From the NCBI GenBank assembly GCA_051656645.1, contig JBOGCH010000003.1, positions 1-64,000 on the forward strand: DNA of 64,000 nt, read 5' to 3'. The DNA comes from JBOGCH01 sp051656645 (lineage in GTDB: Bacteria > Bacteroidota > Bacteroidia > Bacteroidales > Marinifilaceae). The notes under the pieces were generated by a model. The model was not told where the DNA came from and did no database searches. It saw only the letters and a program-made list of their open reading frames with translations. Shown here piece after piece: positions 32,949-41,837 of this stretch. Each line of letters begins with the position of its first letter. The first letter of the stretch is position 1. A program made the position numbers and the translations under genes.

Positions 32949-33836
32949 ATGGCAGATTTAGACGGAATCTTAGAAAACAAAGATAAAGATTACGGAATTG
33001 GTGTTCCGGTAGCAAATCAAGGTAATTTTTTCCTAAAAGGCTCAGAGCACTATGACTGGGGATTAAAAGATCGCCTTTCTCGTATTTTTGATGTTAACAC
33101 AGGTAAAACTGTAATGTTAGCATTTGACCATGGTTACATCATGGGTCCTACATCGGGATTAGAGCGTTTGGATTTAAAAATCCTTCCATTAATTGAGTAT
33201 GCTGACTCATTAATGTGTACACGTGGAGCATTACGCTCTGTTGTACCTCCAACAAGCAATAAAGCGGTATGTTTACGTTACTCTGCCGGAACAAGTATCC
33301 TAACTGAACTTAACAATGAGTGTGTACTTGACCCGATTGATGCAATCCGTGTAAACGCATCGGCAATGGCTGTTATGGTTTCTATTGGTGGAACCTATGA
33401 AGCTAAAACTATTGAAAACCTAGTACGCACAGCGGACTATGGTTATAAATATGGAATTCCTACAATGGGTGTTACTGCAGTAGGTAAAGAAATGGCTCGC
33501 GATGCGCGTTACTTCTCTACAGCATCACGTATTTGTGCTGAAAATGGTGCGAACATTGTGAAAACGTACTATTGCGAAGGATTTGAGAAAGTGGTAAATT
33601 CTTGTCCAGTACCTATTGTTATTGCAGGTGGTAAAAAACTAGAAGAGTTTGACGCGTTGGATCTTTGTTACAAAGCTATTAACGAAGGAGCTGCAGGTGT
33701 GGATATGGGACGTAATGTATTCCAGTCTGAAGCACCTATTGCAATGATTCAAGCTGTTCGTGCCGTTGTGCACCAAGGCTTTACTGCGAAAGAAGGTTTT
33801 GAATTATTCCAAACGTTGAGAAACGAACAAGAATAA
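32949..33836 (+). CDS. LsrF-like class I aldolase/thiolase
   Basis: This 295-residue TIM-barrel enzyme closely follows the pattern of Escherichia coli LsrF, the 3-hydroxy-5-phosphonooxypentane-2,4-dione thiolase of autoinducer-2 breakdown. Shared segments are WGLKDRLSRIF, GKTVMLAFDHGYIMGPTSGLER, LMCTRGALRSVVPP, ANIVKTYY (with the Schiff-base Lys), CPVPIVIAGGKKL and GAAGVDMGRNVFQS. LsrF yields acetyl-CoA and dihydroxyacetone phosphate; relatives in the DeoC/FbaB group are aldolases. With DhaK/DhaL upstream it probably cleaves the phosphorylated ketose of this operon. LsrK, LsrG and LsrB-type genes are absent here. It is the last gene of the operon. Confidence 0.88.
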   Translation: MADLDGILENKDKDYGIGVPVANQGNFFLKGSEHYDWGLKDRLSRIFDVNTGKTVMLAFDHGYIMGPTSGLERLDLKILPLIEYADSLMCTRGALRSVVPPTSNKAVCLRYSAGTSILTELNNECVLDPIDAIRVNASAMAVMVSIGGTYEAKTIENLVRTADYGYKYGIPTMGVTAVGKEMARDARYFSTASRICAENGANIVKTYYCEGFEKVVNSCPVPIVIAGGKKLEEFDALDLCYKAINEGAAGVDMGRNVFQSEAPIAMIQAVRAVVHQGFTAKEGFELFQTLRNEQE

Positions 33837-33842
33837 TTGTAG

Positions 33843-33890
33843 CAAACAAATCTTGTTACCACAGCCTTATTGGTAGACAGGATTGTTTTA
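33843..33890 (+). terminator. Probable terminator of the IclR-LsrF operon
   Basis: AACAAATCTTGTTACC (33845-33860) pairs imperfectly with GGTAGACAGGATTGTT (33872-33887), and TTTTAT follows. It starts a few bases after the LsrF-like stop codon. Confidence 0.6.
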
Positions 33891-33906
33891 TACAATACAA
33901 TTTAAA

Positions 33907-33945
33907 ATATTGGATAGGTACTATTATTGTATACCTATCCAATAT
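33907..33945. promoter_or_regulatory. 14-bp-arm inverted repeat upstream of the HZS-like gene
   Basis: ATATTGGATAGGTA (33907-33920) is repeated in perfect inverse at 33932-33945 across 11 bases. It lies 94 bp before the next gene and lacks a good T-run, so it may be an operator or a second terminator. Confidence 0.5.
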
Positions 33946-34038
33946 GTAACTTAATTAATTTACGGATAGCGTGCGTTCCGGAATTAATTATTTTAAGTGC
34001 TATAGCCTTATATATTTTCAATCATTTAAAACAGAACT

Positions 34039-37000
34039 ATGTGTATTAACAGAAGCTTTGTCTTCTCATTAGTCATGTTGCTATTAGGCACAGGATTAAA
34101 TGGGATGGCACAAAAAAACAACTCCTGGCAACAGCAATACATAGCTTTAAAGGAGCGTGTAAAACAAGGAAAAGTAGACGGTCAGGTGCCGGCAGTTTCC
34201 GAAGTTTTAAGACACCGCAAGCCTGCGCAGAGAATTGTAATGGATGTTTCAAAAATTGACTCGCTTGTATTGACAACCAATGGTACTGCCGATGGTAACA
34301 ACTGGGATCATGCAGTTTTTGGAAATCCTGTGTTGACGGATAAGCAGGGTAAAACAATCTCTTTAACAGAGATAAAACCAGTGTATGCTAAAGGGGACTA
34401 TGATACGCCTCTTTACAATCACAACTTTGCTAAGAAAACACTTAAAATTAATAATACCCCTTATGAAAAGGGCATCCTTCTGCATGCAAATGGGAAGATG
34501 ATTTATAAATTAGATAAGAAATACAAAACGCTTGAAGTGGAAGTGGGTATTGATGACAATGCAACATCGGCATCGTCGGTTCTATTCCAAATAAGCGACA
34601 CGCGTTTTAACCCAAGTAAGTTACTTGCTACGCTTCCAAACAGTGCGGGTGAGAAAATTACGTCGTTCGCACAGCGTCATCGCCTATCAACAGAGGTAAT
34701 TCTTACAAAAGCTGATGGTAGCGTTGAGCGTGGAGCTGTAATTGCTGCAATGAAACAATTGCCCGATCAATCGTATTTTACCAATGAGATTGCGAAGATA
34801 GAGAAACTTCCTGCAGCCAAACAAATCCCTGCGTATATGGATTTAGCAGACTTGGCAGTTGAAGTTGCTGACTTATCAACTCAACTGAGTTGGGTAAATA
34901 CAGAGGCGCTAAGTGCTTATGTTGCTGATATGAAAGGCAATAGTGCTTTTGATATAAAGAAAGGCGAGGCCATGCTTAAATCCATTAAGGATAATTATGC
35001 TGGAGTAAAAGCACACTTGTATGCCAATCCGGTTGAGTATGCTCCAAAAGCAAAACAGCTGTTAGCAGACAAACGCGCTTTGGTGTTGGATAATCCTTAC
35101 TTAGAGTCTGACAGAATTGTAGTTAGTCGTTTTAAGTTGGGTGAAGGTGCTCGATCGGCAATGGGACCTAACGTGGGTATGCCTGCAAATAACTGGTCAA
35201 GTATGTACTCTGCTTCTCGTCGTTCTGCCGGTGGTGAGATTGCCGAATTAACAAACCTAAAAGGCGATGTTAAAGTGCGTACTATTTACAAGCCAGAGAA
35301 CAACAAAAATGTTGCGGATTTACAAATTAACTGGGATGCGGATAAATTATTATTCTCATCATTAGATGATAAAAACCGTTGGCAAATATATGAAGTAGGA
35401 GTTGATGGTAATGGACTTACGCAAAAGATTAAGGTAGATGAAACCGATCTTGAATTTTGTGATGCCAACTATCTACCTGATGGACGTATTATTGCTTCTT
35501 CAAACATTGGATATAATGGTGTTCCTTGTGTGCACGGATCTGACGAGGTAGGAAACCTTACAATCTATGATCCGGCTAAAGGTTCGTTGAGACGTTTAAC
35601 GTTTGATCAAGATGGTAACTGGAACCCGGTGGTTATGAATAATGGACGTGTAATGTATACGCGTTGGGAATATACCGATTTAACGCACTATTTCTCGCGC
35701 ATCATCATGCACATGAACCCGGACGGTACAGAGAATAAAGCGTTGTATGGTAGTGGTTCTTTCTGGCCTAACAGTACTTTTGATATAAAACCAATTCCTG
35801 GACATTCATCGCAGTTTATTGGTGTAATCTCAGGACACCATGGTATTGCGCGTTCAGGAAGATTAATGCTTTTTGATCCTACAAAATCACGTAAGGAAGA
35901 AAAAGGTGTTGTACAAGAACTTCCATTCAAAGACCGTAAGATAGTACCGGAAATTAAGGATTATTTGGTAGACGGTGTATGGCCACAATTCCTACGTCCC
36001 TATCCGTTAAACGATAAATACTTCTTAGTTGCAGCTAAATTAAGTCCTAAATCATTGTGGGGAATTTATTTAATTGACGTATTCGATAACTTAACATGTA
36101 TTGCTGAGTTTGAAGGCGAAGGATTAAATATGCCATTGTTGGTTGAGAAAAAAGAGACTCCCCCATCAATTCCAGACCGTATTAAGCCTGACTCTAAGGA
36201 AGCAACTGTGTTTATACAAGATATCTATGAAGGAGAAGGATCGATGGGATTACCACGTGGTACAGTGAAGGAACTTCGTATATTCTCTTATGAATATGCC
36301 TACTGGAATTCACCATCTAATCACGATGCTCAAGGAATTCAGTCCGGATGGGATATTAAGCGCTTGTTAGGAACGGTGCCGGTGGAGGAAGATGGTTCGG
36401 TAATATTTACTGTCCCTGCCAATATGCCTATATCTATACAGCCTATCGATGCGCAAGGACGTGCAGTGCAATGGATGAGAAGCTGGTTTACTCCAATGCC
36501 GGGTGAAACGGTTTCATGTATTGGTTGTCATGAGGATCAGAATCAGATACCAATGCCTAAGCGCGTTATAGCCTCTCAACGTAAACCGCATGCAATAAAA
36601 ACGCCTGAGAATGGTGTTCGTCCGTTCACGTACGAGTTGGAAGTACAACCAATTTTAGATAGAGCGTGTGTTGCCTGTCATAACGATAAAAGCAATATGG
36701 ACCTTACAGGTGGACGCATTGATAATAAATATCCTAGTGGAGGTCATGTATTTAGTAAAAGCTACTTGGCTATTATGCCTTACGTTTATCGTCAAGGACC
36801 TGAAGCGGATATGTATGTACTTAAACCTTACGAGTACCATGCAACAAACTCAGAGCTTGTACGCATGTTGACCAAAGGCCACCATGGTGTTGAATTGACT
36901 GATAAGGAGTGGAGAACTCTATATAATTGGATTGATTTTAATGCACCATACCATAGTGCTTTCCATAACATTAGTAAAGCAAGAAACTACGATCAGTATG

Positions 37001-38034
37001 AACGTAGAATTGAACTTGCTAATAAGTACAATAATGGTGCGGGTGTAGATTGGCGTAAGGAAATTGAAGCATATAGCAACGAGCTTAAAAATAGAGGAGA
37101 GATTGTAGCCGAAATGCCTAAAGCTCCTAAAGCAGTTAAGACTAAAGAGGTGAAACAAGCCGGATGGCCGTTGGCAGATGCTGCTCAATTACAAAATAGC
37201 AATTCGCAAACACGTAAAACCATTGAAATTGCACCGGGCGTAAGCATGAATTTTGTATGGGTACCAGCAGGTAAATTTGTAATGGGTGATAATAACGGAG
37301 AGTCTGACGCTCGTCCGGCCTTCAAAACAGAAGTGAAAAAAGGCTTTTGGATGTCAGAGTGCGAGGTAACTAACGAGCAATACTGTGCGCTTGTTCCGGA
37401 ACATGATAGCCGTATCATCGGACAGTTCTGGAAAGACCATACAACAGCTGGTTATCCTGCCAATAAACCGCAACAACCGGTTATCCGCGTAAGTTTTGAG
37501 GAAGCAATGAAATATTGTGAGAATCTGGCTTCTGCACACAATGCTAAAATTACATTACCTACGGAAACGCAGTGGGAATGGGCTTGTCGTGCAGGTAGTG
37601 ATACCCCGTTCTGGTATGGAACTGGTAATACTGATTTTGGTAAATATGAGAATATGGCCGATTTCCAACTTACAAACATGGCAGTGACAGGTGTTGATCC
37701 AAAACCACTTCCTCAAGGACATGCCCTACGTAAATATTGGGACTACATTCCGAAGGAAGCTGCCGTTAACGACGGGGAAATGCTTACTGCGTATGTAGGA
37801 AAATACCAACCTAATGCATGGGGATTGAAAGATATGCACGGAAATGTTGCCGAGTGGACACGCTCTGATTATGTTTCTTATCCATTAAAAGATAAGGATA
37901 CACATGAGAAGAAAGTAGTGCGTGGTGGTTCATGGACCGACCGTCCAAAATATGCTGCATCGCATACTCGTAAAGCTTTTTATCCTTGGCAAAAGGTATA
38001 CAATGTAGGCTTTAGAGTTATTATCGAGGAGTAA
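34039..38034 (+). CDS. Exported NPCBM / hydrazine-synthase-alpha-like diheme / FGE-fold fusion protein
   Basis: This 1331-residue exported protein has four parts. After a signal peptide (about 1-25), an NPCBM-type carbohydrate-binding domain covers about 75-195 (NNWDHAVFGNP, YEKGILLHANGKMIYKL). A propeller and middle domain like hydrazine synthase alpha follows (about 370-940), with PDGRIIASS, VPANMPISIQPID and a first CxxCH (CIGCHEDQNQ). A second CxxCH is CVACHNDKS. The C-terminus (about 1060-1331) is a formylglycine-generating-enzyme fold (WVPAGKFVMG, TNEQYCALV, LPTETQWEWACRAG, MHGNVAEWTRS, VRGGSWTDR, VGFRVI). The FGE part lacks the paired cysteines near the end that the true enzyme needs, so it is probably a binding or scaffold domain. 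It is not evidence of anammox. It lies between the LsrF operon and the sialic acid locus. Confidence 0.85.
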   Translation: MCINRSFVFSLVMLLLGTGLNGMAQKNNSWQQQYIALKERVKQGKVDGQVPAVSEVLRHRKPAQRIVMDVSKIDSLVLTTNGTADGNNWDHAVFGNPVLTDKQGKTISLTEIKPVYAKGDYDTPLYNHNFAKKTLKINNTPYEKGILLHANGKMIYKLDKKYKTLEVEVGIDDNATSASSVLFQISDTRFNPSKLLATLPNSAGEKITSFAQRHRLSTEVILTKADGSVERGAVIAAMKQLPDQSYFTNEIAKIEKLPAAKQIPAYMDLADLAVEVADLSTQLSWVNTEALSAYVADMKGNSAFDIKKGEAMLKSIKDNYAGVKAHLYANPVEYAPKAKQLLADKRALVLDNPYLESDRIVVSRFKLGEGARSAMGPNVGMPANNWSSMYSASRRSAGGEIAELTNLKGDVKVRTIYKPENNKNVADLQINWDADKLLFSSLDDKNRWQIYEVGVDGNGLTQKIKVDETDLEFCDANYLPDGRIIASSNIGYNGVPCVHGSDEVGNLTIYDPAKGSLRRLTFDQDGNWNPVVMNNGRVMYTRWEYTDLTHYFSRIIMHMNPDGTENKALYGSGSFWPNSTFDIKPIPGHSSQFIGVISGHHGIARSGRLMLFDPTKSRKEEKGVVQELPFKDRKIVPEIKDYLVDGVWPQFLRPYPLNDKYFLVAAKLSPKSLWGIYLIDVFDNLTCIAEFEGEGLNMPLLVEKKETPPSIPDRIKPDSKEATVFIQDIYEGEGSMGLPRGTVKELRIFSYEYAYWNSPSNHDAQGIQSGWDIKRLLGTVPVEEDGSVIFTVPANMPISIQPIDAQGRAVQWMRSWFTPMPGETVSCIGCHEDQNQIPMPKRVIASQRKPHAIKTPENGVRPFTYELEVQPILDRACVACHNDKSNMDLTGGRIDNKYPSGGHVFSKSYLAIMPYVYRQGPEADMYVLKPYEYHATNSELVRMLTKGHHGVELTDKEWRTLYNWIDFNAPYHSAFHNISKARNYDQYERRIELANKYNNGAGVDWRKEIEAYSNELKNRGEIVAEMPKAPKAVKTKEVKQAGWPLADAAQLQNSNSQTRKTIEIAPGVSMNFVWVPAGKFVMGDNNGESDARPAFKTEVKKGFWMSECEVTNEQYCALVPEHDSRIIGQFWKDHTTAGYPANKPQQPVIRVSFEEAMKYCENLASAHNAKITLPTETQWEWACRAGSDTPFWYGTGNTDFGKYENMADFQLTNMAVTGVDPKPLPQGHALRKYWDYIPKEAAVNDGEMLTAYVGKYQPNAWGLKDMHGNVAEWTRSDYVSYPLKDKDTHEKKVVRGGSWTDRPKYAASHTRKAFYPWQKVYNVGFRVIIEE

Positions 38035-38054
38035 ATAACCTATTGCTCACTATA

Positions 38055-38097
38055 AAACAAAAGGGATGTCCATTTAGGACATCCCTTTTTTGTTTTA
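38055..38097 (+). terminator. Terminator of the HZS-like gene
   Basis: AAAACAAAAGGGATGTCC is mirrored by GGACATCCCTTTTTTGTTTT across ATTTA, with only a two-base length difference. The stem is GC-rich at its top and followed by T-rich sequence. Confidence 0.92.
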
Positions 38098-38524
38098 TAT
38101 GAGAATAGATGATTTTACAAACTAAAACATATATATTAAATAATTTGGTTTATTATTTTAAACATAGTGTAATTAGGATTGAATTTAACAAGCAATTACA
38201 AAGATTATTTTTTATTGCGATAGGCATTCCTAATTTTTCGCTTTTTTTGTCCTGTAAAACGTTTGCATAGAGGTGTTGTGAGCTTATAAACAAGGAGAAG
38301 GATATTGTAAAAGTAAGGAAACTGCTTGAATATCAATATCGAAAACGTATTAATTATTGTGATTTCAACTATTGTTAATACTCCTTGAGCTAATTTTCTT
38401 GAATAGACAGTGATAATTTAAGAGTTTATTCACAAGTGTGTGCTCCATGTGGCGTTGTAGGTGTAGAAAATAAATATAGTCATTCATTTTTGTCAGGCTA
38501 AATAACTAAATATTTAATTTTTGT
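38098..38524. other. Long leader/promoter region of the sialic acid locus
   Basis: About 430 bases between the terminator and the SusC ATG contain no credible gene. I could not find a perfect TAnnTTTG site; the nearest is CATTTTTG at 38486-38493. The length suggests a regulated promoter and a long leader. Confidence 0.5.
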
Positions 38525-41500
38525 ATGAAAAAACAGTGTTTATTCTTTTTTCTGATGCTATCATCCATGGTGGTGTTTGCGCAGAAAGTTCAGGTGAAAG
38601 GTGTGGTGCTCGATGTACTCAATGAGCCTATTATCGGGGCAACGGTAATCGAAGCAGGAACAGTAAATGGGGTAACTACCGACTTGGATGGTAAATTCGT
38701 CCTTTCTGTTGATGGAAACTCTAAGATTCAGGTAAGCTTTATCGGATACAAAACGGTTGAGTTACCTGCTACTAAAGATGAAATTAAAGTAATTCTAAAA
38801 GAAGATTCTAAGCAACTTGAGGAAGTTGTTATCACTGGTTATGGTAGTAGCCAAAAACGTTCTACGTTAACAAACTCTATCGCGAAACTTGATGATAAAG
38901 TACTTGCTAAAGCAGCGCTTGGAAATGCGGGACAAGCTCTTCAAGGGTCAATCGCAGGTCTTCGTGTAACAAATGCTTCAGGGCAACCTGGTTCATCTCC
39001 TCAAATTGTACTTCGTGGAGGTGCTACATTAAATAACCAAAACAACTCTGCACTTGTTGTAATTGACGGGATTGTACGTTCTATGAACGACATTAACCCA
39101 TCGGACATTGAGTCTATGGAGGTCCTTAAGGATGCTGCATCTACAGCAATGTATGGTGCTCGTGCTAATGGTGGGGTAATCCTTATTACAACAAAATCAG
39201 GAAAAAAAGGAACATCGTCTATAAAATATAACTTCAAGGGTGGTTTAAACTTTGCCCGTGATGGTTATGATTTCTTAGGTGCTGGTGAGTATCTATATTA
39301 CAACCGTCTAGGTAACAAGCGTTACGCTGATGCAGGTGGAAAAAGAACACTTAGCCAAGTTGACAATACAACAGGTTACGGTACTAATAACGATATGTTT
39401 GCAGTTAAGTATGCCGATGGTAATGAAAACCTTTTAACAGAAGGCTGGCAGTCAATGACCGATCCTTATTCAGGTAAAGAATTAATCTTTAAAGATTACG
39501 GCGGTCAAATGAAAGATGCAGCTTTCCGCAAAGTAGCTTTCACTCAGGATCACTACCTTGGAATGACAGGTGGTAACGACAAAGCTCTTTTCAATGCCTC
39601 TTTAGGATATTACAACGAGCAAGGTCAGGTTGTGGGAACAGCTTACCAACGTTTTACAGGAACATTAAACGCTTCTTATCAAATTCTTGAGCGCTTAAAT
39701 GTTAACGCTAGCACAAGCTACTCTTATGCTGAGAAACCAGCATTATGGATGGCAGAGTCGGACTTATATTATCGTTCTTTAAGTATGTGGCCAACATGGA
39801 ATCCATACAATGAGGATGGTACTCCTGCAGCAGGTGTAAGTATGCGTGACGGTAACCCATTATACTGGAAAGACAAACTAGAGCGTTCAAACACTACACA
39901 ACGTGGTACTTGGACTGTAGGTTTCCAATGGGATATCATTCCTAACAAGTTATTCTTGAAAGAGCAAAGCTCAATCTACTATTTAAATAACTACCAGGAT
40001 TCATTCGACCATAAATTCAAACCAGAAAATGGTAATGCCGATGAGACTCGTGCTGCTAAGTCTTACCATGAAAAACAAGTTCAGCAACAACACAGTGTTA
40101 CTTTAAACTATAAGGACACATACGCTGAGAAACATAACTTAAGTGTAATGGCCGGTGGAGAAGCATTTGATTTTAATGCATTCACACTTGAGGCTCGTAC
40201 AGAGAACTCACCTTCGGATGATATCCCTACATTAAACGTAGGTTCTAAACGTACGTACACAAGCTCATACAAACAAGGATACCGTATGTTATCTGCGTTT
40301 GGACGTGCTAACTATGACTACCAAGGTAAATACTTACTATCTGCAGTAGTACGTGCCGACGGTATTTCAAAACTAAGCGACAACCGTTGGGGATTCTTCC
40401 CTGGAGTTTCTGCTGGATGGAATATCCACGAAGAAGACTTCTTTAAAAATGCTGGTGTTGGACGTGTAGTATCTACATTAAAGCCACGTGTAAGCTACGG
40501 TATTAACGGTAACGTAAGTGGATTAGGTAACTATGATGTTTACGGTCTATATGCAACACAAACTCAATACTATGCAAATACTGGTTTCTTAAATACAGCG
40601 CTTATCAATAGCGACTTACGTTGGGAAAAAAGTAAAGCGTTTGAAGTTGGTTTAGATTTAGGTTTAGCGGATAACCGTTTTAACTTTGTAATTGACTACT
40701 TTAACCGTTTAACTGACGACCTATTAACAAACATCAACCTACCAGGTTACACAGGTTTTGAAAGTATCAAAACTAACCTTGGGTCGTTAAGAAATCAAGG
40801 TCTTGAGATTGAGGCAAAAGCTAACATTATTCGTAATGGTAATGGTTTCAACTGGTCTATGACGGCTAACGTTGCTACTGTAAGCAATAAAGTAATCTCT
40901 CTTCCAAATAACGGACAAGAAAACAACCGTCAAGGCGGACACCAAATTTGGGATCCAAAACAAAACAAACTTGTTTGGGTTGGCGGATACCAAGAAGGAC
41001 AAGGCTTAGGTGATATCTATGGATATAAACAAGAGCTTATCTATAAAGACTGGGATCAAGTACGCGACCTTGCTGGTACACGTGTAGATGCTATTGCTAA
41101 CCTTTATGGACCGGACAGCGACAAAAAAGGTAGTGGTGGTTATTTACCAATTGAGCCGGGTGATGTACACTGGGCAGATGTGAACGGTGACGGAATCATT
41201 GACAGTTATGACCGAGTAAAAATTGGTAATGTATTCCCTAAATTTACGGGAGGTTTCTCTTCTTCATTCGACTATAAGAACCTGTCTCTATATGCTCGTT
41301 TTGACTATGCAGTAGGACACACTCTTTACAATGACTTAAGAGCTCGTTCATTAGGACAGTATCAAGGTTCATTCAATATCATTACTGATGTAAGAGATAT
41401 GTGGAGCGAAACAAATACAAATTCAGATCTACCTAAGTTCTACTACGCAGATCAGTTAGCTAAGAAAAACATTACTCGTTCAAATAACGCTTCTGCAAAC

Positions 41501-41767
41501 TTAGATAACAACAGTTCTCGCTTCTACGAAAAAGGTGACTATTTAGCGTTACGTGAGGTGACATTAACTTACCGTTTCCCTAAAGCATTAGTTGAGCGCA
41601 TTAAAATGCAAAACTTAAGCGCCTATGTTACTGGACAAAACTTGTTCTACTTAACTAAGTACACAGGAATGTCTCCAGAGCCTGCACTTTCAGGAACTAT
41701 GGGTGTTGATGCTGGACGTTATCCTCTACCAAAAACAGTATTGGTTGGATTAAACGTTACTTTCTAA
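38525..41767 (+). CDS. SusC-family TonB-dependent transporter, probable sialic acid transporter (NanO-like)
   Basis: This 1080-residue outer-membrane transporter has a signal peptide (about 1-20, ending VFAQ), a carboxypeptidase-D-like domain (about 23-95, GVVLDVLNEPIIGATVIEAG), a plug (about 100-225, LEEVVITGYGSSQKR, ALVVIDGIVR, LKDAASTAMYGARANGG) and a barrel ending VLVGLNVTF. Unlike the SusC at 2 kb it has no STN domain, so it is not sigma/FecR coupled. In Tannerella and Bacteroides the NanO-NanU pair next to a NanH sialidase imports free sialic acid. The gene order here is the same, hence the proposed role. Codons are strongly biased to CGT, GGT, AAC and ATC, suggesting high expression. 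Confidence 0.92.
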   Translation: MKKQCLFFFLMLSSMVVFAQKVQVKGVVLDVLNEPIIGATVIEAGTVNGVTTDLDGKFVLSVDGNSKIQVSFIGYKTVELPATKDEIKVILKEDSKQLEEVVITGYGSSQKRSTLTNSIAKLDDKVLAKAALGNAGQALQGSIAGLRVTNASGQPGSSPQIVLRGGATLNNQNNSALVVIDGIVRSMNDINPSDIESMEVLKDAASTAMYGARANGGVILITTKSGKKGTSSIKYNFKGGLNFARDGYDFLGAGEYLYYNRLGNKRYADAGGKRTLSQVDNTTGYGTNNDMFAVKYADGNENLLTEGWQSMTDPYSGKELIFKDYGGQMKDAAFRKVAFTQDHYLGMTGGNDKALFNASLGYYNEQGQVVGTAYQRFTGTLNASYQILERLNVNASTSYSYAEKPALWMAESDLYYRSLSMWPTWNPYNEDGTPAAGVSMRDGNPLYWKDKLERSNTTQRGTWTVGFQWDIIPNKLFLKEQSSIYYLNNYQDSFDHKFKPENGNADETRAAKSYHEKQVQQQHSVTLNYKDTYAEKHNLSVMAGGEAFDFNAFTLEARTENSPSDDIPTLNVGSKRTYTSSYKQGYRMLSAFGRANYDYQGKYLLSAVVRADGISKLSDNRWGFFPGVSAGWNIHEEDFFKNAGVGRVVSTLKPRVSYGINGNVSGLGNYDVYGLYATQTQYYANTGFLNTALINSDLRWEKSKAFEVGLDLGLADNRFNFVIDYFNRLTDDLLTNINLPGYTGFESIKTNLGSLRNQGLEIEAKANIIRNGNGFNWSMTANVATVSNKVISLPNNGQENNRQGGHQIWDPKQNKLVWVGGYQEGQGLGDIYGYKQELIYKDWDQVRDLAGTRVDAIANLYGPDSDKKGSGGYLPIEPGDVHWADVNGDGIIDSYDRVKIGNVFPKFTGGFSSSFDYKNLSLYARFDYAVGHTLYNDLRARSLGQYQGSFNIITDVRDMWSETNTNSDLPKFYYADQLAKKNITRSNNASANLDNNSSRFYEKGDYLALREVTLTYRFPKALVERIKMQNLSAYVTGQNLFYLTKYTGMSPEPALSGTMGVDAGRYPLPKTVLVGLNVTF

Positions 41768-41788
41768 GAACAGACTAAAAAATTAAGA

Positions 41789-41811
41789 ATGGCCGAAGCC
41801 ATTTCGGCCAT
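41789..41811 (+). other. Stem-loop between susC and susD of the sialic acid locus
   Basis: ATGGCCGAA (41789-41797) pairs with TTCGGCCAT (41803-41811) over a 5-base loop. No T-run follows. Such structures between susC and susD can set the ratio of the two products by RNA processing or stability. Confidence 0.7.
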
Positions 41812-41837
41812 CTTCTAAAAATTTAAAACTGAAGCAA

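Noticed and set aside
26420..33836. Canonical lsr AI-2 uptake and degradation operon
   Set aside because: LsrF-like protein is present, but LsrK, LsrG, the ABC transporter and LsrR are absent; DhaK/DhaL replace the kinase.
34039..38034. Hydrazine synthase, implying anammox metabolism
   Set aside because: Only the alpha-subunit-like fold is present, fused to NPCBM and FGE domains, with no beta/gamma subunits or hydrazine dehydrogenase nearby.
34039..38034. Active formylglycine-generating enzyme / sulfatase activation
   Set aside because: The paired cysteines near the C-terminus are missing, and no sulfatase gene is in the window.
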